Source: Salinisphaera sp. (GTDB lineage: Bacteria; Pseudomonadota; Gammaproteobacteria; Nevskiales; Salinisphaeraceae). Taken from it: a stretch of 64,000 bases of DNA. The stretch is from contig NZ_PBYA01000003.1 in NCBI RefSeq assembly GCF_002729955.1, positions 1-64,000 of the forward strand, read 5' to 3'. Under the pieces are notes generated by a model. It was given only the letters and a program-made list of their open reading frames with translations. It was not told where the DNA came from and did no database searches. Positions 1-10,860 of the stretch are shown piece after piece. Both the position numbers and the translations under genes were made by a program. How positions within the stretch are numbered: the stretch's first letter is position 1; each line of letters opens with the position of its first letter.

Positions 1-36
1 GCATCGGCGCAAGACAGGGTGTCCTTTGCTTTGGTT

Positions 37-64
37 ACTTTCATTTGGACAAGCAAATGAAAGT
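37..64. repeat. Inverted repeat ACTTTCATTTG-gacaag-CAAATGAAAGT
   Basis: 11-bp perfect arms read directly; resembles the 'TTTGGTTACTTTC..GGACAAGCAAA..GAAAGT' intergenic motif seen in many proteobacteria. Confidence 0.6.
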
Positions 65-147
65 CACTCGCGCAGCAGCGCGAAACCCCAAGCCAAAACC
101 GACCCCAGCGTTGATTAAAAACCCCCGAGCATCAGAGCTACCCGCCG

Positions 148-280
148 CGTAGGTTGGCCTTAGGCCGAAGGCCGTAAGCCAACAAGGAACCACCCCGTGG
201 CGCAATCGAAGGGCACAGTCGAACCGCCCCCCGCGAGCAGCGTTCCTTGTCGGCTTACGCTGCGCTAACCCGACCTACGC
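148..280. repeat. Imperfect long inverted repeat (GCGTAGGTTGG...GTAAGCCAACAAGGAAC / GTTCCTTGTCGGCTTACG...CCCGACCTACGC)
   Basis: About 40-bp arms pair across the interval; GTAGGTCGGGTTAGCG-type dispersed repeat. Confidence 0.6.
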
Positions 281-301
281 CTGCAGCGGACAGAAGCGCA
301 T

Positions 302-337
302 AAAAAACCCCGGGCGTTCTAGATGAGCGCCCGGGGT
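302..337 (-). terminator. Intrinsic terminator for the monooxygenase gene
   Basis: ACCCCGGGCG/CGCCCGGGGT stem with an A-run on + (T-run on -) just beyond the stop. Confidence 0.6.
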
Positions 338-361
338 CGGTTACCGCGTGATGGCCTCGCC

Positions 362-1918
362 TCAGGCCGCTTTCTTGCGCGAACGCGCAACCTTCGGCGC
401 GCTCTGCTTCACCTCTTCGTATTCACTCGGCTTGAAACGCATCAGCCGCAGCTTGTACTCCCAGTTGAACCCGGGATACAGCGTGGTGTTCTTGCCCGAA
501 TCGGTCAGATACCAGCTGTTGCAGCCCGAGGTCCACGAGGTGTATTTCATCCGCCACTGGATGCCGCGGTTGAACTTGTCCTGCACGGCTTGCTTCACGT
601 CGATGAAGCGCAGCTTCTTTTTCGCCATGTGGGCGATGGCTTGCAGGATGTAGTCCATCTGCTGTTCGGTAAAGGCCAGCACCGAGGTATGGCTGGGGCC
701 GGTGTTCGGGCCCATCAGGAAGAACAGGTTGGGAAAGCCGGACACGGTCACGCCCTTGTAGGCTTCCGCGCCATCGTCCCAGGCGGTGTTGAGGTCGACG
801 CCCTGGCGGCCCTTGGTGGGGAACGGCGCGGCCTTGCTGGGTACCTTGAAGCCGGTGGCACAGACGATGGCATCCACTTCGATGGTGCGCCCGTCCTGGG
901 TGACGATGCCGTTTTCGGTGATCTTCGCCGGGCCGTCGGAAATCAGCTCCACGTTGTCGCGCTGCAGGGCCGGGTACCAGTCGTTGGAGATGAGGATGCG
1001 CTTGCAGCCGATCTTGTAGTCCGGCGTGACCTGCTCGCGCATGGCCGGATCCTTGACCTGCTTCTTGATATGCGCCTTGGCCATGTTCTCGGCCATGCGC
1101 TTGAACGGCCCGAAATCGGAAATGACGAAAGGCGCGAACAGTTCGTTGATCCAGTAGATCTTGGCGCGGCGGCGATACAGCTTGGACGGCGATTCCTGGT
1201 ATTCGGCCTGCCGTTCGGCGCTGATGGGCCGGTCCGGCTTGGGCATGATCCAGCTCGGCGTGCGCTGAAACACGGTGAGCTGGTCGGCCTGCTTGGCCAC
1301 TTCCGGCACCACCTGGATGGCGCTCGCGCCGGAGCCGATCACGGCGACGCGCTTGCCGGCCAGGTCGTAGTCGTCATCCCACTGGGCGGTATGCATGAGC
1401 TTGCCGGTGAAGCTGTCCAGGCCCTCGATCCGCGGCCAGGCCGGGTCGGCCAGCGCGCCGACGGCGGACACCACGACGTTGGCGGTCAGCGTTTCGCCGT
1501 CGGCCGTGTGCACGTTCCAGATGCCGGTGTCTTCGTCGAAATCGGCGCCCACGATGGTGGTGTTGAAGCGCACGTGCTGGCGCAGCTTGTACTTGTCGGT
1601 ACAGCGCTTGATGTAGTCGAAGATCTCCGGCTGCTGGCCGAAGCTGCGCGACCAGGTCGCGCTCTGCTCGAAAGAAAACGAGTACAGATGCGAATGCACG
1701 TCGCAGGCCGCGCCCGGATAGTGGTTGTCGCGCCAGGTGCCGCCGACCTCGCTGCCGCGCTCCAGAATGGTGAAGCTGTCCACACCGGCTTCCTTGAGCC
1801 GGATGGCCATGCCCAGACCGGAAAACCCGGCGCCGATGATCGCGATATGCATATCGGTATCGATCTTCGGATGGGAGGTAAGCGGATTGAAGCGGGACAC
1901 GAGTTCGGTAACGGCCAT
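362..1918 (-). CDS. Flavin-containing / Baeyer-Villiger-type monooxygenase
   Basis: N-terminal IAIIGAGFSGLGMAIRL Rossmann motif, GGTWRDNHYPGAACD, second dinucleotide site AVIGSGASAIQ. Confidence 0.85.
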   Translation of the reverse strand: MAVTELVSRFNPLTSHPKIDTDMHIAIIGAGFSGLGMAIRLKEAGVDSFTILERGSEVGGTWRDNHYPGAACDVHSHLYSFSFEQSATWSRSFGQQPEIFDYIKRCTDKYKLRQHVRFNTTIVGADFDEDTGIWNVHTADGETLTANVVVSAVGALADPAWPRIEGLDSFTGKLMHTAQWDDDYDLAGKRVAVIGSGASAIQVVPEVAKQADQLTVFQRTPSWIMPKPDRPISAERQAEYQESPSKLYRRRAKIYWINELFAPFVISDFGPFKRMAENMAKAHIKKQVKDPAMREQVTPDYKIGCKRILISNDWYPALQRDNVELISDGPAKITENGIVTQDGRTIEVDAIVCATGFKVPSKAAPFPTKGRQGVDLNTAWDDGAEAYKGVTVSGFPNLFFLMGPNTGPSHTSVLAFTEQQMDYILQAIAHMAKKKLRFIDVKQAVQDKFNRGIQWRMKYTSWTSGCNSWYLTDSGKNTTLYPGFNWEYKLRLMRFKPSEYEEVKQSAPKVARSRKKAA

Positions 1919-2069
1919 GGGGCGCTCCGTGGCGGTGCAAGTGGGTGCCAGCGGTCTGGCGGACTTCAAAAATATCAATTTCCGCTCTTTCTGACAAGGC
2001 GCAATGTCAGATTGGGCTGGCCGGTCTTACCGCATAAACTGGCAAGGGGCAGCCCGCCCGCGTTAACGT

Positions 2070-2090
2070 ATTGATAATCATTCCTATCGT
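2070..2090. promoter_or_regulatory. Putative Fur box upstream of fhuF-like gene
   Basis: ATTGATAATCATTCCTATCGT resembles GATAATGATAATCATTATC. Confidence 0.5.
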
Positions 2091-2138
2091 CTGGCGCGAG
2101 CGCGGCGCACAAGACTTCTAGCCACCGGCCCGGCTGCG

Positions 2139-2891
2139 ATGTTCGCTGACCATTTCCATGATGATCTCGCCTCGTTTTCGGACGTGCTTCTGCACGCCGA
2201 GGCGGCGCCGTCCGCCCGCACCATCGATGCCGGCACGCTCACCGACCCGGCCCGCCTCAAGCCGCTGCTCGTCCACTTCGGCGAACGCCACGAATGCGCC
2301 GAGCCGCGGGCCCGCGCATCGCAGTGGTCCAAATTCTTCTTTGCCCGGCTGGGCATCGCCACGCTCGTCGCTCAGCTGTCCACCGACCGCGCGCTCGATT
2401 TCGATCTGAACAGGCTGCAGATCGTCTGCGACGACGACGCAACCGTTGCCCAGGTGGTGTTCACCAACGGCAGCGCGGCCATAAGCGACCGGCCGGGGCA
2501 TGATTTCAGCGCGCTGGTGGACTCGGCGTTCACCCCGGTCATCACCACGCTGGCCCAGCATTGCCGGCTCGCCACCCGGGTGTTCTGGAGCAATGCCGGC
2601 GTGTACTTCGACTGGGCGCTGGGCGAGCTGGAACGCCAGCAGCGCATTCCGCCCGAACGCCTGGCCGCCGTGCGCGCCCTGATGACCTGTCGGCAACGCC
2701 CGGACGGCGGCTTCAACCCCTTCCACCGCATTCTCAAGCAATGCCCGCCCGGCACCCTCGACGGTAACGACGAACCCGTGGAACAGTGTCGCCGCCTGTG
2801 CTGCATGCGCGATCTCGAGCCCAGCCTGGGCCTGTGTTCAAACTGCCCGCGCGCCATGCACAGCGCCGAACCCGACCGCGCTACCGGATAA
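2139..2891 (+). CDS. FhuF-like siderophore-iron reductase
   Basis: C-terminal CC-x10-C-x2-C ([16 protein letters not shown]), next to siderophore exporter and fhu genes. Confidence 0.7.
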   Translation: MFADHFHDDLASFSDVLLHAEAAPSARTIDAGTLTDPARLKPLLVHFGERHECAEPRARASQWSKFFFARLGIATLVAQLSTDRALDFDLNRLQIVCDDDATVAQVVFTNGSAAISDRPGHDFSALVDSAFTPVITTLAQHCRLATRVFWSNAGVYFDWALGELERQQRIPPERLAAVRALMTCRQRPDGGFNPFHRILKQCPPGTLDGNDEPVEQCRRLCCMRDLEPSLGLCSNCPRAMHSAEPDRATG

Positions 2892-2898
2892 CGCCCGA

Positions 2899-4575
2899 AT
2901 GGAACTGCTTCGTCTGATCTGGCGCGACTATCGCGCCGCCTTCATCGCCGTGCTCGTCGGCAGCATGGCCAGCGCGGGGCTGGGCATCGGCGTAATAGCC
3001 TTCATCAATGCCCGGCTCATCGAAACCGGTAGCAGCGCGCTGGCGGCCCTGCCCCAGTTCTTCGGCCTCATCGTCCTGCTGCTGGCGATTTCTCTGGCCT
3101 CCCAGCTCGGGCTGACCACGCTTGGCCATCGCTTCGTGTTCGACCTGCGCTCGCGGCTGGTCAAACAGATTCTGGATACCGATATCGAGCGGATCGAACG
3201 CCTGGGCAGCGCCCGCCTGCTCGCCGCGCTTTCGTCGGACGTGCGCAATGTCACCATCGCCTTCGTGCGCCTGCCGGAGTTGGTTCAAGGCAGCATTCTC
3301 ACCGTAGCCAGCATCGCCTACCTGGCCTGGCTGTCGTTGCCGATTCTTCTGATTACGGCCGTATGGATCGCGGCCACCATGGGCTTTGGCGCCTGGCTGG
3401 TGCGCCGTGTCTATCACCATATCGCGCTCGTGCGCGAGGCCGAAGACGCGCTCTATCGCGACTACGAAAACGTCATCCACGGCCGCAAGGAACTACGCCT
3501 GAACCGCGCCCGCGCACGCCGCCTGTTCGACGAAACCTATACCGACAACGCCCGCCGCTACCAGCGCCATATCATCCGTGCCGACACCTTCCATCTGTCC
3601 GCCAACAACTGCACCAACATCATGATGCTGGGCGCGATCGGGCTGGTGTTCTTCCTCGCCAACGGCCTGGGCTGGGCCACGCCGGCCGTGGCTGCGACCT
3701 ATGCGCTCACCCTGCTGTTCGTGCGCACGCCGCTGATCGGCGCCATCGGCGCCCTGCCCACACTGATCGCCGCCCAGGTCGCCTTCGACAAGCTGCGCAC
3801 CCTGGCCCTGGCGGAACACGCCCACGGCTTCGACCAACCCGCGCCCATCAGCACCGACTGGCAGACCATCGAACTACGCCAGGTCTGTTTTGCATATGAC
3901 GGCGACGACACAGAAGACAACACGACCGGCGGCTTTGCCATCGGCCCCATCGACCTCACCCTGCGCCGCGGCGAACTGGTGTTTCTGATCGGCGGCAACG
4001 GCAGCGGCAAGACCACCCTTGCCCGGCTGCTCACCGGCCTGTATGCGCCCAAATCCGGCCAGATTCTTGTCGATGGCCAGGTCATCGATGCCAACCGGCG
4101 CGCATCGCTACAACACCTGTTCGCCGCCGTATTCACCGACTTTCATCTGTTCGAACAACTGCTCACCAGCGACGGCGCCCCCGTGGACGACGCCTTCATT
4201 CAGAACTGGCGCGAACGCCTGGGCCTCACCGACAAACTCGCCCTCGAAGGCGAACGCATCCTCGACACCCAGCTCTCCCAGGGCCAACGCAAGCGCGTGG
4301 CGCTCATGCTGGCCCTGGCCGAATCCCGCGACATCCTCCTGCTCGACGAATGGGCCGCCGATCAGGACCCCACCTTCCGCCGCGTGTTCTACCGCGAACT
4401 ACTCCCCACCTTCGCCGCCCGCGGCCATACCGTGTTCGCCATCAGCCACGACGACCACTACTTCGAACACGCCGACCGCCTGCTGGAGATGCGTAGCGGC
4501 CAACTCACGGAGCTCACCGGTGCAGCGCGGGATGCGGCTAGTCGGGATGCGGTGGGGCGGATTGCTCAGAGCTGA
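2899..4575 (+). CDS. Cyclic peptide/siderophore ABC exporter, fused permease-ATPase (PvdE/SyrD-like)
   Basis: N-terminal TM domain; Walker [30 protein letters not shown] signature; [12 protein letters not shown]. Confidence 0.8.
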   Translation: MELLRLIWRDYRAAFIAVLVGSMASAGLGIGVIAFINARLIETGSSALAALPQFFGLIVLLLAISLASQLGLTTLGHRFVFDLRSRLVKQILDTDIERIERLGSARLLAALSSDVRNVTIAFVRLPELVQGSILTVASIAYLAWLSLPILLITAVWIAATMGFGAWLVRRVYHHIALVREAEDALYRDYENVIHGRKELRLNRARARRLFDETYTDNARRYQRHIIRADTFHLSANNCTNIMMLGAIGLVFFLANGLGWATPAVAATYALTLLFVRTPLIGAIGALPTLIAAQVAFDKLRTLALAEHAHGFDQPAPISTDWQTIELRQVCFAYDGDDTEDNTTGGFAIGPIDLTLRRGELVFLIGGNGSGKTTLARLLTGLYAPKSGQILVDGQVIDANRRASLQHLFAAVFTDFHLFEQLLTSDGAPVDDAFIQNWRERLGLTDKLALEGERILDTQLSQGQRKRVALMLALAESRDILLLDEWAADQDPTFRRVFYRELLPTFAARGHTVFAISHDDHYFEHADRLLEMRSGQLTELTGAARDAASRDAVGRIAQS

Positions 4576-4759
4576 GGGAACACAGCCCGGCGCCAAGTAC
4601 CGAAGAAGCAATATCGAGTCTGCTTTCGGCTAAAAGCGGACCCTTGCCCCACTTAAAGTGAGTATCGGGTGATACTCTGATCCGCCCCGCATCGAGTTAC
4701 TAGCTGCGATCAGTGTGGAGCTTTTGTGCGGTAATAGTGAGCAAGGTTGAGGCGGAAGC

Positions 4760-6490
4760 ATGGGGCGAATCGCGAAGGTCCAAATCCGTAATTTTCGATC
4801 CATTCGGCAATTAGACTGGCTACCGAAACCGGGGTTTAACTGCCTGTTTGGACCTGGTGATAGCGGAAAGTCAGCAGTGCTCGACGCTATTAACTGGTGC
4901 CTTTCAACTAACTTCACGCGCGCAGCAACCGACGCGGATTTTTATCGGTTGGATACGAACCACCCGATCGAGATATCGTTGGTGATCGCCGATCTAGCCC
5001 CTGAACTCGGCTCTCTAGAGCCCTTCGGCCCCTTTCACTGCGGCTTAAATCCCGAAACCGGCGACATAGAAGATGAGCCTGGACGCGGCCTCGAAACAGC
5101 GCTCTCTGTCACCCTTCGAATCGACCAATCGATGCAAGGACTCTGGTATTTAAATTCGAGCCGCGTCGAAGAAGAAAGCCACTGTCGAGAAATGGCGTCT
5201 CGAATGTTGCGGCGACTTTCGTTACTCCAGTTGCAGGGTGAAAACGCGTCACAACTAACGTTTGGCCGCGGCTCGGTCCTGTTCAATCTAACTGACGACC
5301 GGTTGGAGTTGAGCGGCGCTCTAGCTCAGGCCGCACGGGCTGCGCGGGAACAATTCGGCGATTCTGCAAATGCACAGCTTGAGGCTACATTAACTCGCGT
5401 TGGGGAGATCGCGGGCGATCTCGGAGTCGACGCTGCGACCGATGCGAGCGCGAGCCTCGATGCTTCGCAAACAACTCTGCGCCCAGGCCATATTGCCCTA
5501 CAAGACCGATACAGCGTCCCTTTGACTCGCTTGGGACTTGGTTCCTCTCGCCTACTGATCGCGGGACTACAACATGAAGCGGCTACCGGTGCAGATATCG
5601 GCTTAATTGACGAATTAGAGGCCGGCTTGGAACCACACAGGATTGTGCGGCTATTGCAAGCTCTTGGTGCAAAGGAGAACGACGCTCCTCTCCAGGTTTT
5701 CGCAACAACGCATTCCCCGGTAATTATACGAGAGCTACGTGCCGATCAACTCGTCCGCGTTCGGAATACGGATGGCGTTATGACGATGCCCAGCATGGAT
5801 GCCTCAGATGACTTGCAAGGGACGCTACGAGCGTTTCCGGAAGCGTTCTTGGCGAAATCTGTCATTGTATGCGAGGGCGCAGGTGAAGAGGGTTTCTTGC
5901 GGGGACTGGACTTATACCGATTAGATCATGGCCAGCGCTCACTAACGGCGGTCGGCGCATCGCTCGTTAATGCGGGAGGTTGCAATCAGATTCTTAAGCG
6001 TGTGGAGGCGTTCCGTGCATTGGGTTACCGAACGGCGATTCTGCGCGACGACGATAAGCAGCCAGATGCCGACCAAGAGGCGGAATTGGTCAGTCAAGGC
6101 TGCTTGTTAGCAAAATGGCCAAAAGATTATGCGCTCGAACACGCACTCTTTATGGGCTTAGATTCCGAAACAGGGGTCGAGCTTGTAAAAAGGGCAGTAG
6201 CGCGCTATGGCCAAAAGACGATCGATGCCCAGGTTACCCAAAAGCTGCCGAAAGACAGTTCCTTTGACTTTGAAGTATGTGAGACGAAGGAAGTTCTAAC
6301 CGAACAAGAGCGTTGGGCCTGTGCGGAGGCCGCTAAATCAAAACAGCGGTCATGGTTCAAAGACCGTGGTGTCGGCGTTATGGAGGAGATCGCTCGGGAC
6401 GTGGTAGGTCCAGCGCTGGAGAATAGCGCTGATTGGTTTAAAGCTGAGATCGATCGAATATTTAGGTGGGCGGCCGATGGCGGGGGTTGA
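4760..6490 (+). CDS. gajA: GajA-like OLD-family ATPase/TOPRIM endonuclease (Gabija)
   Basis: Walker A GPGDSGKSAVL, Walker B region LIDELEAGLEPHR, TOPRIM VIVCEGAGEEGF and ILRDDD; 576 aa; directly followed by a UvrD-like helicase gene. Confidence 0.8.
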   Translation: MGRIAKVQIRNFRSIRQLDWLPKPGFNCLFGPGDSGKSAVLDAINWCLSTNFTRAATDADFYRLDTNHPIEISLVIADLAPELGSLEPFGPFHCGLNPETGDIEDEPGRGLETALSVTLRIDQSMQGLWYLNSSRVEEESHCREMASRMLRRLSLLQLQGENASQLTFGRGSVLFNLTDDRLELSGALAQAARAAREQFGDSANAQLEATLTRVGEIAGDLGVDAATDASASLDASQTTLRPGHIALQDRYSVPLTRLGLGSSRLLIAGLQHEAATGADIGLIDELEAGLEPHRIVRLLQALGAKENDAPLQVFATTHSPVIIRELRADQLVRVRNTDGVMTMPSMDASDDLQGTLRAFPEAFLAKSVIVCEGAGEEGFLRGLDLYRLDHGQRSLTAVGASLVNAGGCNQILKRVEAFRALGYRTAILRDDDKQPDADQEAELVSQGCLLAKWPKDYALEHALFMGLDSETGVELVKRAVARYGQKTIDAQVTQKLPKDSSFDFEVCETKEVLTEQERWACAEAAKSKQRSWFKDRGVGVMEEIARDVVGPALENSADWFKAEIDRIFRWAADGGG

Positions 6491-7895
6491 CCTGCTGGCA
6501 ATACAGCGTGGGCATATCAGCGCGCCGGCGGGTTACGGCAAAACACAACTCATCGCCGAAAGCTTAACTCGTCACGATGAAAGTCTACCCGTATTAGTCT
6601 TGACCCATACCAATAGTGGAGTCGCGGCATTACGGAAGCGGCTATCGGGTCACGGCGTCTCAAGTGATGGCTACGTGCTTAGGACGCTTGACGGATGGGC
6701 GCTTCGATTGCTGGCTGCCTATCCTGGGCGCGCTCAAATCAATGCCCAGCACCTAAACATCGCAAATCCCGGCGAGGATTATCCTGAGATTCAACGGCGC
6801 GCCCGGGGTTTAATCGAAGGTGGTCACGTCGACCGGGTGCTTCGGGCATCCTACAGCCATATGGTCGTCGACGAATATCAGGACTGCTCGCTTGATCAAC
6901 ACGCCATGATCGTGGCCTGTGCTGGCATCCTCCCGACAGTAGTGCTTGGCGATCCGATGCAATCCGTCTTCGGTTTCGCTGGTAGACGAGTGGACTGGAA
7001 TAACTTGGGGAATGACTTTCCAGAGCACCATGAGCTTGATATCCCGTGGCGCTGGGACAATGCAGGTGCGCCGCAGATCGGCAGCTGGTTAGCAGATGTC
7101 CGCCGCGCGCTCCTCGATGGGGCTCCAATCGATCTGAACAACCTACCGGGCGGGGTTGTATGGCGGCGGCCCGCCCCGCCGAGGCAACGAGCTCGTAATG
7201 AAACTGCTGAGTTAAGGGAGCTTGCACGCGCAGGTAGCGTGCTGGTCATCGGTCCGAGCGCGAACGCAAACGCGCGTCATAATTTCGCTCGTAACACTCC
7301 CGGTGTAATCGTGGTTGAACCAGTGGAGTTAAGCCGGCTAGCGGCGTTCGCCCGCAACTTGAATCTTGATCACCCGTTCTACGCGGTAGAACAATGTGCG
7401 AGTTTGGCTCGTGACGTTATGACTGGGTTAGGGCGCGCCGGAGATTTCCGAGCACGTATCGAGCGAATACACCGGAACGGCCAAGGTCGGTTCAAAGTAA
7501 ACGACGCAGACCGCGCAGCATTGGATTTGGTCGCGAGCCCTTCATATACGGCCGTAGCCAACTTATTAAAGGCACTGAGAGGAACCGCGCAGTCGCGATT
7601 ATTTCGACCGACGGTATATGACGCCACACTCTGTGCACTTTCGCGGGCGAGCGCCGATCAATTCGAGAACCTAGCCGCTGCTGCCCGAGCGGAACGTGAT
7701 GTCCGGCGACACCAGGAGCGTACAGCGGGGAAAATAGCCATCGGCAGCACTCTATTGCTGAAAGGGTTGGAAGCTGACTCCTGCATGATCATGAATGCGC
7801 ACACTTTAAATCGACATGACCTTTACGTTGCGCTTACGCGCGGCGCGAAGCGTATTTGTATTTGGTCGGAACGCGCGACGCTACGACCAGGCTGA
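6477..7895 (+). CDS. gajB: GajB-like UvrD/Rep-type superfamily 1 helicase (Gabija)
   Basis: APAGYGKTQLI Walker A, VVDEYQDCS motif II, LYVALTRGAKRI motif VI; overlaps gajA by 14 bp; 472 aa. Confidence 0.8.
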   Translation: MAGVDLLAIQRGHISAPAGYGKTQLIAESLTRHDESLPVLVLTHTNSGVAALRKRLSGHGVSSDGYVLRTLDGWALRLLAAYPGRAQINAQHLNIANPGEDYPEIQRRARGLIEGGHVDRVLRASYSHMVVDEYQDCSLDQHAMIVACAGILPTVVLGDPMQSVFGFAGRRVDWNNLGNDFPEHHELDIPWRWDNAGAPQIGSWLADVRRALLDGAPIDLNNLPGGVVWRRPAPPRQRARNETAELRELARAGSVLVIGPSANANARHNFARNTPGVIVVEPVELSRLAAFARNLNLDHPFYAVEQCASLARDVMTGLGRAGDFRARIERIHRNGQGRFKVNDADRAALDLVASPSYTAVANLLKALRGTAQSRLFRPTVYDATLCALSRASADQFENLAAAARAERDVRRHQERTAGKIAIGSTLLLKGLEADSCMIMNAHTLNRHDLYVALTRGAKRICIWSERATLRPG

Positions 7896-7969
7896 CTAGC
7901 GACCGAGATTTTCACCACACGTGCGTACAACCTTCCAATTCGCGAACGCTTTCTTCGTCCCAAACCCGC

Positions 7970-9934
7970 CTAAAGCCGCCGCAACCGCCACATGAAGTAA
8001 CTCCCACCGATCAGGGTAGCGACGATGCCGGCGGGGATTTCGCTGGGGAACAGCAGCATGCGGCCGATCCAGTCGGCCATGACCATGACCAGGGCGCCGA
8101 GTACGGCGGCACCCGCGAGCTGGTGGCGGGCGCGGGCGAGGCCCATGATGCGTACGAGGTTGGGGGCGAGCAGTCCGACGAAGCTGAGCGGGCCGACCAC
8201 GAGCGTGGCGCCGGCGGTGAGCAGCGCGACCAGTACCAGCAGTAGCAGGCGGCTGATGCCGACGTTCACGCCCAGCGACCGGGCGGTGGGCATGCCCAGT
8301 GGGAGCAGATCGAGCCAGACCTGCAGGGGCCGGATCAGCGCGAACAGCACCAGCCCGAGTACGGCCACCGTCAATGCCAGCGGCAGTTCGACGTAGTAGG
8401 TGGTGCCGGACATCCACGCGAGCAACTGTTGTGTGCGCGGGTCGCCGCCGGCGAGCACGATCTTGGCGACGGCATCGAACAGAAACAGCACGCTGATGCC
8501 GGTGAGCAGCACGCGCTCCGGTTCGTAGTCGCTGCGGGCATTAAGGCCGACCAGTACGGCCAAGGATGCGAGCGCACCGAGCATGCCGGCCAGTAGCAGC
8601 ACGGGCACGCCGGCGCCGGGCACGAGCAGTACCACCGCCAGCACGCCCAGGCCGGTGCCGGCACTGATGCCGAGCACTTCGGGGCTGGCCATGGCGTTAC
8701 CGGATACGCGCTGGATAACGGTGCCGGCCACGGCCAGCATGGCCCCGGCCGCGCCGGCGGCCAGTACGCGAGGCACGCGCCACAGGCCGGTTTCGTCCCA
8801 GGGGCGGGTGAAGGGCCAGTCCCAGCCGTCTGCGCCTTGGCCTACGAACAGCGCGACGATGACGGCCCCCACCAGCCCGATGGCGAGCATGGCCACCAGC
8901 CGGCCGGGCGTCTGGCTGCGCGGGGCCGGCGTCGGCGGCGAGCCGGGTTCGCGGGCCAGATTCAGGCGCGGGATGAGCCACAGCAGCAACGGCGCGCCGA
9001 GGGCGGCCGTCGTCGCGCCCGTGGGGATGAGCATGGACGAATGCAGCGTGACCAGTTCCAGCACCTGGTCGGTGACGGCCAGCAGCAGGCCGCCGAATAT
9101 CGGTGCCCAGATCAGCCGGCTGGCCAGTCGTCGCGCGCCGGCCAGACGCACGATCGAAGGCGCGGCCAAGCCGATGAAGCCGACGATGCCCAGCTCGACG
9201 ATGACCACCGAGCTGGCGAACACGCCCAAACCGAGGCTCGCCGCCCGTAGCCAGGCGAGTGAAATACCGAGATTCTTTGCGTTGGTGTCGTCGAGATCCA
9301 GCAGCGCCAGCGCGCGCGATAAGGCCACCGCGGCCACGCCAGCCAGCGCCAGACGCGGCAGCAGATAGAGCACGCCGTCCCAGTTGTTCTGGGCGAGCGA
9401 GCCCGCGCCCCAGATCATCATGCCGCGCAGCGCTTCCTCGTTGAACAGCAACAAGACGACCGCGAGCGCGCCGAAATAGAGATTGACCACGAGCCCGGCG
9501 AGCACCACCACCGTGGGGGCGAGGTTGCGTCGCCAGGCCAGCGCAAAGACCAACCCCATGGCCCCGGCGCCGCCGGCAAAGCCGACCAGCCCGCGGGCAT
9601 GCACCATGAGCGCAGGCGCAAACAACGTGCCCACCAGCAATGCCAGATGGACGCCGCCCACCACGCCCAGCGTGGTGGGCGCGGCCAGCGGGTTGCGCAG
9701 GGTCTGTTGGAACAGCACGCCGGCCAGGGCCAGCCCGGCGCCGCCGACCAGCGCCGCCGTTACCCGCGGCAGCCAGTTGTAACGGGCCAGTACACCCGAA
9801 ATATCGTTACCGTCGGCCCAGAGGGCAGCAATGCCCGCCGCCGAATTCTGATCCAGCACGAACGCGGCCAGCACCACCAGCAGCAGCGCGAAACCACCGC
9901 ACAGACGCGCCGGTGTGACCCATGGCGTGGTCAT
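7970..9934 (-). CDS. fhuB: Fe3+-hydroxamate ABC transporter permease, fused double FecCD domain
   Basis: 654 aa, two repeated FecCD-type permease halves. Confidence 0.85.
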   Translation of the reverse strand: MTTPWVTPARLCGGFALLLVVLAAFVLDQNSAAGIAALWADGNDISGVLARYNWLPRVTAALVGGAGLALAGVLFQQTLRNPLAAPTTLGVVGGVHLALLVGTLFAPALMVHARGLVGFAGGAGAMGLVFALAWRRNLAPTVVVLAGLVVNLYFGALAVVLLLFNEEALRGMMIWGAGSLAQNNWDGVLYLLPRLALAGVAAVALSRALALLDLDDTNAKNLGISLAWLRAASLGLGVFASSVVIVELGIVGFIGLAAPSIVRLAGARRLASRLIWAPIFGGLLLAVTDQVLELVTLHSSMLIPTGATTAALGAPLLLWLIPRLNLAREPGSPPTPAPRSQTPGRLVAMLAIGLVGAVIVALFVGQGADGWDWPFTRPWDETGLWRVPRVLAAGAAGAMLAVAGTVIQRVSGNAMASPEVLGISAGTGLGVLAVVLLVPGAGVPVLLLAGMLGALASLAVLVGLNARSDYEPERVLLTGISVLFLFDAVAKIVLAGGDPRTQQLLAWMSGTTYYVELPLALTVAVLGLVLFALIRPLQVWLDLLPLGMPTARSLGVNVGISRLLLLVLVALLTAGATLVVGPLSFVGLLAPNLVRIMGLARARHQLAGAAVLGALVMVMADWIGRMLLFPSEIPAGIVATLIGGSYFMWRLRRL

Positions 9935-10860
9935 GAAGCGGCCCCGCCCGCGCTGCAGTCGCGGCCCAGCGCGTCCACCAAGAGGCGGGCAAAGCGGCTG
10001 GCCGACGGCAACCCGCCGAAACCCCAGACCGGCGGCACGTAGAGCACGGGGGCGTTGTTCACGGCCGGCAGGTGATGCCAGAGCACGCTGGTATCGATTT
10101 CTTCGGCCACGCCGACCGGCAACGGTTTGACCACCACCATGCGGGCGTTGTCGATCGACGCCAGCCGTTCAAGCGGCACGGTGGCAAAGCCCCAGTAGTT
10201 GCCGCCGTCCTGCCAGGCGTTGGCGATATCCATGCGCTCGAGCACGCTGCCGACCAGGCTGTCTTCGGTATACACCCGCACATGGCGGGCATCCATGAAC
10301 TGCACCACGAGCAACGGCTTGACCTGCTCGGGCACCTTCGCCGCACAGGCCGCGATACGGACCTGCGTGGCGTCGATCAACGCTTCGGCGGCGGCCTCGC
10401 GGCCCACCAGCGCGCCCAGACGGCGGGTGGATTCCACGGTTCGATCCCAGACCGCACCCTGGCCGTCGTAGATGTCGATGGTCTTGACCGGCGCGATCGG
10501 GGCGAGGCGTTCACGCAGCCCGGAATACATGGAGGTGATGGTGACCACGTCGATATCCAGCTGCGAAAGCAGCTCCATGTTCGGCTGTACCCGCAGGCCC
10601 AGATCGCGCACGCCCTCGGGCACGTCGGGTGCGGCCACCCACTCGTTGTAGGCCGGGATTTGCGACATGGCGACCGGCGGCGCGCCGATGGCGATGAGGG
10701 TCTGGGCCTGGCCCCAGTCGATGACGGCCACACGCGGCGTGTCTTTGGCCTGGGCGACGCCGGCCACGGCACAAAAAAACAAGGCCAGCCCGAGCAGCCA
10801 GCCTGTGTAGATCGCGCGCCGTGGCAGAACGGCGCCAGCGGCACCCGCCCGCCGCCTCAC
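9931..10860 (-). CDS. fhuD: Iron-siderophore ABC transporter substrate-binding protein
   Basis: Signal peptide then VAVIDWGQAQTLIAIGAPPVAM...; GTG start overlaps the fhuC stop (GTGA). Confidence 0.8.
   Translation of the reverse strand: MRRRAGAAGAVLPRRAIYTGWLLGLALFFCAVAGVAQAKDTPRVAVIDWGQAQTLIAIGAPPVAMSQIPAYNEWVAAPDVPEGVRDLGLRVQPNMELLSQLDIDVVTITSMYSGLRERLAPIAPVKTIDIYDGQGAVWDRTVESTRRLGALVGREAAAEALIDATQVRIAACAAKVPEQVKPLLVVQFMDARHVRVYTEDSLVGSVLERMDIANAWQDGGNYWGFATVPLERLASIDNARMVVVKPLPVGVAEEIDTSVLWHHLPAVNNAPVLYVPPVWGFGGLPSASRFARLLVDALGRDCSAGGAAS

Noticed and set aside
323-2074. 583-aa + strand ORF
   Set aside because: Antisense to a clear flavin monooxygenase; low-complexity high-GC shadow ORF.
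4760-7895. Interpretation of the OLD/helicase pair as housekeeping RecF/UvrD repair genes or as PARIS
   Set aside because: TOPRIM-containing OLD protein coupled to a short UvrD helicase matches Gabija; PARIS uses a different AriB partner and RecF lacks TOPRIM.
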